From Protonemura montana (taxonomy: Eukaryota > Arthropoda > Insecta > Plecoptera > Nemouridae), in contig OX387602.1 of NCBI GenBank assembly GCA_947568835.1, positions 6,976,570-7,040,569 of the forward strand: 64,000 nt of DNA, read 5' to 3'. The notes beneath the pieces are model-generated. The model did not search any database, had not been told where the DNA came from, and worked only from the letters and a program-made list of their open reading frames with translations. Of the stretch, positions 54,506-64,000 are shown one piece after another. Each line of letters starts with the position of its first letter. Within the stretch, counting starts at the first letter, position 1. The position numbers were made by a program, and so were the translations under genes.

Positions 54506-55623
54506 GTTAGTACAAAACCTCACACATTTATGCTTAACTAATTGCATAATTTGCTTTCGGTAATTTATTTCGATGCTCGCTTTCAGTTTTCTATACAGTT
54601 ATTGCGTGATTGTATAATTGAAATTAACTACACCGTGCACGGCACCTTGGTACCTATTTTATAAATGGCATGCAACTACCATTACCAGGAAACAAGTATT
54701 TACTTCGTTTTCAACTGTGTCAGAAATTTGTGGAATATCTTATTCTTATAAACCTGCTTAGTTCGGATCCTTTTCCTGATGTCAGTTTAAACGAGTGAAA
54801 TATTCTTAGAGCTACAACCCGATTCTTTTAGCCCGCACATTTGTTTTGGCCATAATCGTTGCCGTTTCCCGTTTTCGAGAACTAAAACCCCTCTAAAAGC
54901 GGAAAATATAACGGAATGCTACTTTTTTTAGTTTCTGTTAGGGGGACCGGGGGACAGACCTAACATCTAACACGTGACAATATAAAATACAAAATTGAAA
55001 ACCTATTTATATTTGATTTTTCTGAGATTTTGGTGTCATTGGTTGACGATTCTCTTGGTTTTTCGGTGTCCTCACTATAATTAAGCGTGCGCAGAAAACA
55101 AAAATTAGTATTGTATTGTAGCTCTGTGGGTGCTCAATTTTCTCATTAGTAAGTACCTTATCCACGGTGTCTAGGGCCGACGCAGCCACCGTGTTGAGTG
55201 TATGATTCTGATTGCAATGCAAAGTTTTGGGGGTGGAGATCATTTAGGAGAAACAGAATAGTATCAGTTACCGGGTCGGAGTAAAATAGTGGCACTCTAA
55301 ACTAACCCTTTGATAAGTCAGATTGTAACATACCACATACCATTGCGATGACACCCAAGTATCAACTAAATTGAAACATATCTAATCGGATCAGCAGAAT
55401 TACGGTACTCTACTCAAAGATTTTTTAGGTCGACTATTTGGGTAATCGGTAGCCAGTCCTTATCAATTTGTACCAGTTGCCTGGGCAACGCTGCATTTCC
55501 TGCTTTTGGTTAGGTCAATATCTGAAAAAAAAGCAATATCCGAACAGATTGTAAAACTAGTTTCCGAATATTAGGGTGCATGCGTTTGTATTTTGATCAC
55601 GCGATCCTAATGATGCCCAACTA

Positions 55624-55659
55624 GGTGCCGGCCTGGGTGCCAGCTTGGGTGCCGGCTGT
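55624..55659 (+). repeat. three-unit 12-bp tandem repeat
   Basis: The units GGTGCCGGCCTG, GGTGCCAGCTTG and GGTGCCGGCTGT follow directly. In one frame they read Gly-Ala-Gly-Leu repeats, but there is no start codon or splice context. Confidence 0.7.
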
Positions 55660-56987
55660 GCTGTCGCTTGTAGGTTGATTTACACCCTCGTTTCTAGCCC
55701 CAGGCTTACCATGATAGGGTACGTGCCCAGACAAGGCCGACTTGTACTGATGCCATGCAGTGTCATGTCAGCAAATTAAGAAACAATAGCCGTCGATTTT
55801 TGGTGGGGTTAGTTGTTATTTTCCTCTCTACCATTTTCTGTCGTCCGTTGCGACTACGTTCGTATGTAGTACGTGTGTACGCGAACTGTTTCGTAAGGGG
55901 ATTCTTTTATTAGGCAACTTGAGAATTTCATGTTTGATATTATCAAGGCAAATACCAAGTAGCTTCTAGTGCTTCTACTATCAATGCTTCTGTAGGTAGT
56001 GCTTGTGTGTAGCGTCGTGAAGTGGACGGTGCATGGTTCTTCAAAGCGCTGTCTTATCTTCCGAAATACTTGGGTTTTACGGGGCTGCATGCTGCAATTA
56101 CATTTTGTACGCTAGGCTATATCGAATTACGGGCACTCGGTGGAGTTCATTCATAAATGCTAAGTGTTATTGTGGTCGACCGAAATATTTCTCGTAAGTC
56201 GTAGAGAATTTCGTACTATTTGGCCAAATGTGCAGGTCGGTTGATAACTCATCAGTCAGGGACTCAAATTTCGGTAAAATATTGACACAAACTGACTAGA
56301 TCTAAAATAGTTGCGTCGAGGGTATTTAAATCTAATTGCCAGTTTTTAATTGGTCGACTTGGCAATTTGCAGAGTTGCTTTACAGACCAAACGGTCGAAA
56401 TTGGTACTGTAATAGCATTGCCTTGTGCTATTTTGATTCCACAATCTAACCGCAGGGCATTTAGTTGTCTCCATTGTTTGAATGCGTACAAAATATGGCG
56501 GCACGCTTATTGATCCCCGAAAACACCCTTGATCGCGTGTGCTTAATTCATTTTGTGTACTGAGTAATGTTATCAACTAAAATGATGTGAATTGAATTGC
56601 TTTGCTGAGCCAAACGGTTGCAGGCAAGCCTAGCTGTTAGAGTGTCGGCATTTTATTGTGTTCTAAGGTCACATCAACACACAATTATCACCGTCGACAG
56701 GGTAATTCTGTGTTAACCGAGCACTTGATGCGTAAAATCAGGTTAAATCCTAGGCTAATGGTGTTCTTTTATTTCTTGTGGGAAGTATGTGATGAGAAAA
56801 TGCTTCTAAATACTATGCAATGACTTTTTTTGTAGGTTAGACCCATAGGAGCGCTGTACCTATAAGCACCTTCACTAAAGATAGTCTATCCAACTAATGG
56901 CTGTTAGGCGAAGCTTTCAATATTTAAATTCCGCTGCCGCGGTTCTGGCTTATCTTCACGCGGGATTTGCAGGAAACAGAATTCATA

Positions 56988-57010
56988 CCCCCCCCCCCCC
57001 CCCCCCCCCC
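56988..57010 (+). repeat. 23-base C homopolymer
   Basis: An uninterrupted C run is followed by ACACACC. It can form i-motif or quadruplex structures on opposite strands and is a likely site of length variation or assembly error. Confidence 0.9.
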
Positions 57011-60000
57011 ACACACCATAAAAATAATTAGTTATGTACATTAGATAGTTCTCACCGATGAGTACGCCTACAATCTCTTAAAAATCATGTCTTGGATTTG
57101 CGTGCAGTCAAATTTTTAATTCGTCCTCGAGTTTCGGGACTGTATGGGGATAAGCGAATGGGCTGCCCACCAAGGTTTAGGACCATTACAAAGCACCATT
57201 ATCACGAGTAAAGCGGATTGATATTCTCAGGGTAACAAAAGCCAAAGGACTGTATCCCATGGCGCTGAGATTTTAAAGTCTAGTCTCGAGGGGTACAATT
57301 CAGAGTGAGGGATGGAACGTTGAAGACCAACTGAAGCTTTCTAGATCCGACGTCACAGCAATGCATTGAGTAGGTATTTGCAATAGCCATCAGTCGCTCA
57401 GGAAAACCAACGTGTGATTCATTTGTGCCAGATTGGCTCATCCTGTATGACAAGCAAATATTAGATGAATCTAATAAACACACATTTTCCATCTTGGTAA
57501 ATCGAATGAGTGTATACGCAATATGAATAAAGTTATAGCAAATTAATTGGTTCGCTCTGTGTGCGGGTCACCGCGGGTACTGATTCCTCGGCGAGATACG
57601 ACGCGCGACCATGGCTGATATGGGAAGGAAATTCAGACAGGGGTTATCCTATGGCTTGATCTCAAGGAGTCCGTAAGATGGAGGCTCGGGAACGGAGGAG
57701 AGATCTAGACTCTTCTGGGGTTGATACGTTTTGAATTCAATTTGCTAAACGACACGACTTACCCAGTTTGCCAGGCATGTGCATGAGCGCCCGCTCTCTT
57801 CCATGACGCCGCCGTTCATAACCGAATCAACTTTCAAATCATTTTTTTAGGATATTCCTCGTTTTATAAGAAACACGGGAATATTCAGACTTCACGTGCT
57901 ACCGCGTTTTGAATTCAAATTTCGTTTTTTGTGCTGATTTTTCAAGAAAGTTTCACGTATTTCCACTCCAAACTTGTACCATTACTTAGCATGCAATGCC
58001 AAAATTTGCCTAAGCTATTATTGTCATATCAGACGTGGTAATTATACATTTTTGACAGTAATGGTATTTATTTTAATTTCAATCACAGTAATTTATACGG
58101 TTAACTAGTAATTTATGTTTATATTCTTAAAATTTCGTCTTCGCAAGTGCGAGACTTTTAGATATAGATAGACTATTCGGGAGTTTACCTGGTTCGCTGC
58201 TAAATTAGCTTAATTATGTTTCTCACGGGTGTATTCAGTCTCCTTTACTCTTCATAGCGGATAATTACGATGCGTGTCGGCATCCACATCCGTTCTCCAC
58301 AATCATCTGACCAGGGAGCTTCCACTACATACCAGCTCAACAAAACAGCCAGACAACGTGTTTCGCTCCGTAGCAAAAATCCTACAAAAGAAACTTTATG
58401 AAATTAATGGACACTATACATCAAATCACATCGTCATTCTCAGCTATTTAGACTCAGTTGGCATTTTTTTCCGCTCGGTGCCAGCACTCAGGTGGACCAA
58501 GAGCAGTCAGTGACCCGTAAGGCCATCGTCGAACTAATCGGAAGACGTTAAAATAAGACATTGTCTTGTTTAATAGCTTTTCCGATAGGTTGAATTATTG
58601 GGCTTGTTGAGGTCACCGTTTGGTTCTGAAAAGTTGTCACTCTTGTGGTAGGCTAGCGACTACACTTGGCCAGGTACAAAACGCTGGCTGCCTGTATGCT
58701 GAAGGAATGTGGAACGTTACCTTGCACTCTCTTACATCGATGGAGTACCTGCTTGTGCAACGATGAAACAACGTGAAAGTGATCAAACATGTTTCTTACC
58801 TCCTAGATGATTCTGTACAGCGAAGCCACATAAGAATATCAGACGTTTGTGAACGCTGATGTTTTTTATCATCATTCGGTTTGTCGTGCATGAATCTAGC
58901 TCGTCCTGTAGTTTTTATTTGCACGTACACCTATGTGCTTGCTCACAAGCCGGTGTTTCAGATCGCCAGAGCAGTACACAGAATGTGCATTGCAGTGCAC
59001 TTTAGCAGCTAAACAATGACAATAGCTGCTGGCAGGATTGTAAAACATATTTTTATTTTTTTAAATATTGCCGTGCTAACAATACGAGAGGTGGTCGGCA
59101 GTAAACATGAAATTACAATTTGCGTTCTGGTCACTTCACATGCGGCGATCTTGAGTTATGTTAATTTTTCCATCAAATACACCAAAGCAAAAGTGAAAAA
59201 GTAGGCTGGAAAACAAAAGATGCATCAATGCATGCAATTCTTGCTTTCTAAACCATCTTCCGAAATCTGTATGGCGTTTTTGCAGACAACCAACCATATT
59301 GTAGCACAAGACGCATCCATTATATGGATCGCGCGCTAAGGATTTGCTACTTCATGTTGACGTGCGCATCTCACTAGGTGTCTTCTTACACTTGAAAGCT
59401 ATGCTCACTAGCGTTAATTAATGTGTAATTACTAATTACATTCGTGTCTTTACAGTACAATCAAAGGTGCAATGTTAAAAATAGACTGTTTGTGTTTAAA
59501 CATTTCACACTAGGATTTGTTAAATAATTCACACCTCGCAATGTCAGTCTTCCTTCCGCACAAGCTAAATAAAAACTGCTCTTCAATCTTCCCCTCTGAG
59601 GTAATTGACTTGCACTTAGAAGCTTGACGGCGTCTCGGGCTCGCGAAAGAGAGTCTCTAATTATCAAAAGTAATTAGAAACAAAAATATAAGTCAAGTAG
59701 ACGTAAGACAAGAGTTGGAAGAAGGTATGATGTCGGCAATGCTTGCAGCGGCCAAGGCAGCCATAGAAATACTAAAAATTCAGTGTCTTGGTCGTCACAT
59801 GAGCTTGGTATCACGCGATGGTTATTTATCCAAGATGTTAGCACTGTATAATCTTGCCAATGCCCTGGACCACGCGGTCAATTCGCGTGCTATGGTAACA
59901 AGTTATTCCTTACAACAGATTTCAAAGAACCAGATATGGTATAGCTTACCTAACTGATCGAAGCCATAATTCACCCATGTCTGCTTTAGCCAAAAATTTC

Positions 60001-63000
60001 TGATTGAAATCTCTGTTTTGATATATAAATGTATATAGTTGAAGATAAAATGGTACACGCGAAGTGGCACCGAAAGTTTCTGCTATGCTATTTGAATAAT
60101 TGCTCTGATCAAGGTTTACTGGTCGCCTCGGCGATTCTGGTCTAAGTGTCCCATTGCACGCACAAATCTATATATCCTTCGATTTTTCCAACTGCCTAGC
60201 TATGTGTTGGTGAGATGATCGTCGCGACCCAAGAAGGATATTCGACGTTAGGGCGAGAAGGTAGACAGCGGCTATTGGAATTCGGAATCGCCGATTGCTC
60301 AAAAACCACAAATAGTTTCGAAATTCAAGGACCCGTTCTCGGACTTCGGGTTTGAACGCATGCAGTTTAGCCCGTGAGAGAAGATACCAGCACAAGGACT
60401 GCTCCCCTGCTTTGCTAAAAACTCATGAATGCAATTTCATTTTGATTTCAGCGATGTGATTTCAAAATACTTATTAAATCTTCGAAATAATTGGCAACAT
60501 TATTGTAATTGGTTGAACAATTCTTATATCTCGAGAATCAAACCATCTTGGCGCGACAAGCATTGGAGCAAACTGATAACCGGGCATATCAGCGGAGTTG
60601 ATTTGCAGTGTTTTTAAAATGACAGTTGGCCCGCATGTTGCCCCAAAATGACCGGTGCCACATTTGCCGGAAAAGTATGTTCTCTCGTTGAACGAATGCC
60701 GCGGAAAATTATGAGATATGTCGATACCAAAACTGTTGCACATTGCGCCTGAGCTGAATTCATTGCTTTAAAAGTAAACGGAAATCTTAAAAAGTTTTAA
60801 CTGACCAAATATTGTTATCTCCGTCTTTTAATTTCGTCACTCCGACGTAACTAGGTTAGTACACAATGCTGGCAGCACGGCAAAATCATCTGAAGGAATG
60901 AGTTATGACAACGGTGATGAAAGGTGAGCTCATAACTTAATAAGACTGTGGCGGGGCGACCGATAACTGATAAGTCAGTGTGCACCGCTTCGTCCGAGGG
61001 GACTCGGCGCTCGAAAGGCAGCCACACCCACATAATGTCTGCACCACGCGAACAATAACTAGACGATAGCCGCGAGCGGTCAAAAGCATTTGCTCGACGA
61101 AGATTTTTATAATTGGTCTGGTTCTGGTTAAGATACCTGCGATTCTTATGTTTTCCTAGTTAAATACTCCATTTAGACGTGTTCGGCCATGGTAGGGAAT
61201 TTTATACTAGATCTAGAACCTACCTGTACATAATGAACGTACAGCTAGCTCAAGTATGTAATAAAAACAGTGAAATATGCTGCACACAGATGACTGCACT
61301 GCATAATAACATGTGCGCGTTTGAAAGCTGACGGTTATTTTGTTTAACGATCCATTGGCTTGCAACCGGAAGGGCACGCGGCCGGGCCAAGCAGCGGCCG
61401 GGTGTTTTGAATGAGCCGGTTGGGCCTCCTCCCACGGCACACGAAGCAATGCTGGCTGCTGCAGATGAAAGCACCGGCAGCCGCAGACAAACGCCCCTGC
61501 ATGTATTAGCCGGGCCAGTCGGAGGACGAACGCCCTGCCCTGGGACGGAGGAGGACAATCGCCCTGCATATCCCAGGACAAACAAACGGCGAGACTCCTT
61601 CCTGATCCCTCAAAGGATGCGCATGAGCTCGAGTTTGGAACAAGTTTTAAATGTACCATGCGAAGTATTGTGTGGATTTTGGGGAACAGAAAATTTTTAT
61701 TTTAGCTAGAGTAATGACTTAACCTTCGTCCTTCTGCGCCGAAGGACACAATTTTAGGATCTTAAACTTGTTTAGGTAATGAATGACATGTTTCGGCCGA
61801 AATTATTATAAATTTTTAGAAGTTGACACAATATGGTTAGGTATACCTACTGTGGATAGAGCCAAGGATTGCTAATATCTTACATTTCTTTCAATTCTAC
61901 TGCACTTTATAACTAACGAACTCTCGTGCTCTGCAGCGAATAGCTGCTAACTCAGGATAGCCGGTGGGATAGGTAACATTGCACGTGTGCGAGCTAGAAA
62001 TTAAATGGCATCACCTTCTCCGTGGATAATCGTCCAAGCTGTGTCAAATCCGAGCTGTGTTCAACAGGATAAGAAGCGCGGTACAGGTGATTCAGAAAGT
62101 GTTGCGCCAGATGTGCACGTAAACGAATCTGGTTTTGATTGGATAGAATAAATGGCTTCTGGCTTTGGGTGAATCGTGAAGGTGCATTGGCTACCTTTGC
62201 TGGCTATGAGAGTGTGGTGTATATTTATAGGCGATAGATATTTATCCTTGATATGAGACGACGTGATTGACCGGAAAAGGTGGATGCATGGAGGGAGGGA
62301 AGTCAGCATTCTTTCCATGTCTCCGCCAGTATAAAGGAATTTCCTTTGTCACGATAAAATACTTGAGATCTACCGATGTCGCATTCATCATCCCTCTTGA
62401 TCGACGATGAATAGATTCTTCGTTGTTAGCTCCGATCGATCGCTTAGCCTGGCTAGAATCCCCGCCGTTTCTTCATTATGCTAGCTAGTTGCTGGACCAT
62501 AATTATTTCAAACCTGTTCTTAAAATGACACTCAATACGTGAATATTAAAATTGTGTTGCTTTTAATGGATGCATCAATGGCGTCGATGACCGAATGATG
62601 GTGAAGACGAGCACCACGGCAAGAGATGGCATCTTAACAGAGTCTAACACATTGTTACAAATCATTTTGGTCCAGATTCTGTCCGAAGGCTTCGTTTAAA
62701 AAGACATCAAAGAGTTACGATGATCAATAGCTTGAAACATCGATTGAGCAACTGCTAGAGGTGACAGATGTTGGCGACAATGCACCCTGTGCTTCTGAAG
62801 TTTCGCGTGCTCGCGCCCTGTCCTGGCTGCCTGAACGTGCGGGCGTCGTTGCAGATGCATCTGCAGTGTACAGATTGATCGCCTGAAGGCGGGTGTCGGT
62901 ATATGGTTCGGAATGAGAACTGGGATTGACGTTTTGACTTTATATGGATGAGAGGCGAGCGATCTTGTTTGATTGTTTGTGTATATTGGCAACGGACAAA

Positions 63001-64000
63001 GGCTAATAGTTGGGTAGGCTCGGTCTGATGTAGGGACGAATACGGCCTAATAGGGAGACAACGAATAGTAACAATTCCAGTTCTATAGTAGTTTTTTAAT
63101 TGATCATGATCGTGTACGGTAGTGGTATCCGTTTGCTTCGATTACATTGTAGTACTGATCTGTTTTAATGGATGCTTCTGAGTCGAGTCAAAGCTGTTGG
63201 TTTCATGGTTTGGAAAAAACATTTTGGATTTGGACACAAAATATAATAGAACAATGAAGCACATTTCATTAAGTAGGTATTTCATTGTAAAATAAGTTCC
63301 CACAATTAATTTAGTAGAGCGGTAAGCATGAAGGAATGGGCCACGAAGATGAGTGAACGTGTACTATTTTTGACAGTGCATTCTTATTCAACACAAAAAA
63401 TATCGAAAACTACACTGTAAAAAAATGATTATAATGTTTTTACTGCTCAAGCACTTTCTCAGTCTTTCACATTCTTCTGTTATTAATCATAAGGCATTAA
63501 CGTCATCTCATCTCACCTTTTGAATGGATCATCCCATGGTACAACCACCATAGCTTCACATCACCTGAGAGTCGAAACAAGATATATCGAATCTCCCAAT
63601 TGACAATAGAAAACTATTTAGTAAACAACCGCAGGCGTAGCCAGTCTTCCTCGGGGCTTGTGCATCATTATGGCACCCAAAAGGTGTATTATCTAACCCC
63701 GAGCCAAAGCCCGTTTTCCTGCGCTCGGTGTTGGACAGAGATCTGGCAATGCAGCGCGTCCTTTTTTGTGTCCACACCTCACAAACTGAAATCCAAAGCA
63801 CGTTGCATGCCTGCTAAAGTGTAGACAAGGGGAGCCGAGCTAATTCGAAGAGGGCTGGAGAAGTTAGGACGAAAGGAGGATATCGAGTGCTTCCTTCAAA
63901 ACATCTTGGCCACACATTTACAAAGGAAGAATGGCTACCGGCGAAGGATGCATACAATAGACGGCCATTGCTTGCTCAAGAGCCGATGCATTCGCTCGAG

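Larger units (their letters stand above)
54506..64000. other. probable long first intron, no further exon recognised
   Basis: These 9.5 kb contain no convincing exon on either strand. Notable contents are three imperfect 12-base tandem units GGTGCCGGCCTG-like (55624-55659), a 23-base C run (56988-57010) and a GC-rich island around 61370-61620 with long frames on both strands but no domain signal. The stretch could also hide a gene boundary if the 54328 exon is wrong. Confidence 0.4.

Noticed and set aside
61856..61871. TAGAGCCAAGGATTG, resembling the end of the hAT-like element
   Set aside because: Only about ten bases match consecutively, with no partner end or target duplication nearby.

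Overview
The window is a piece of an animal nuclear genome, most likely an arthropod and probably an insect. It is AT-rich, with GT-AG introns of tens of bases to several kilobases and no operons. Its proteins resemble arthropod Miro, annexin B11/VII-XI, ribosomal protein S15a and a CUB/LDLa transmembrane receptor. Species cannot be read from the sequence. Every gene I could reconstruct lies on the + strand.

Layout. 1-8513: no supported gene; it holds one copy of a dispersed repeat and an inverted-repeat cluster. 8531-25904: an 11-coding-exon gene for a 1061-residue single-pass membrane protein (signal peptide, LDLa, several CUB-like units, LDLa, transmembrane segment, short basic tail), with exons much GC-richer than its introns and one GC-AG intron. 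25905-31334: intergenic, with a third copy of the dispersed repeat. 31335-37289: an annexin with a Gly-Tyr-Pro-rich head and four annexin repeats (515 residues from the conserved start, or 536 if an in-frame upstream exon is used). One of its introns contains a 265-bp foldback element with a hammerhead-like motif. 39307-44060: Miro, an 8-exon, 621-residue mitochondrial Rho GTPase, with a reverse-transcriptase relic in its last intron. 46789-48779: a 5-exon coiled-coil protein of 328 residues that I do not recognise. 49821-53131: RpS15A, 3 coding exons and 130 residues, with a 1190-bp hAT-like non-autonomous DNA transposon in its first coding intron. 54328-54505: the first coding exon (signal peptide, phase-1 donor) of a gene that continues beyond the window. 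54506-64000: apparently that gene's long first intron, including a 23-base C run and a GC-rich island.

Function. The genes do not form a pathway. Miro (mitochondrial transport) and RpS15A (translation) are housekeeping genes, the annexin is a calcium-dependent membrane-binding protein, and the CUB/LDLa protein is a probable receptor or trafficking co-factor. I did not find a convincing new biological system. The most unusual objects are mobile-element remnants: the foldback element with a hammerhead-like core, the hAT-like element with a perfect 8-bp target duplication, and a three-copy ancient repeat. Exon boundaries were derived by hand from splice consensus, reading frame and protein continuity. 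Each reconstructed multi-exon CDS sums to a multiple of three and ends at a stop codon.
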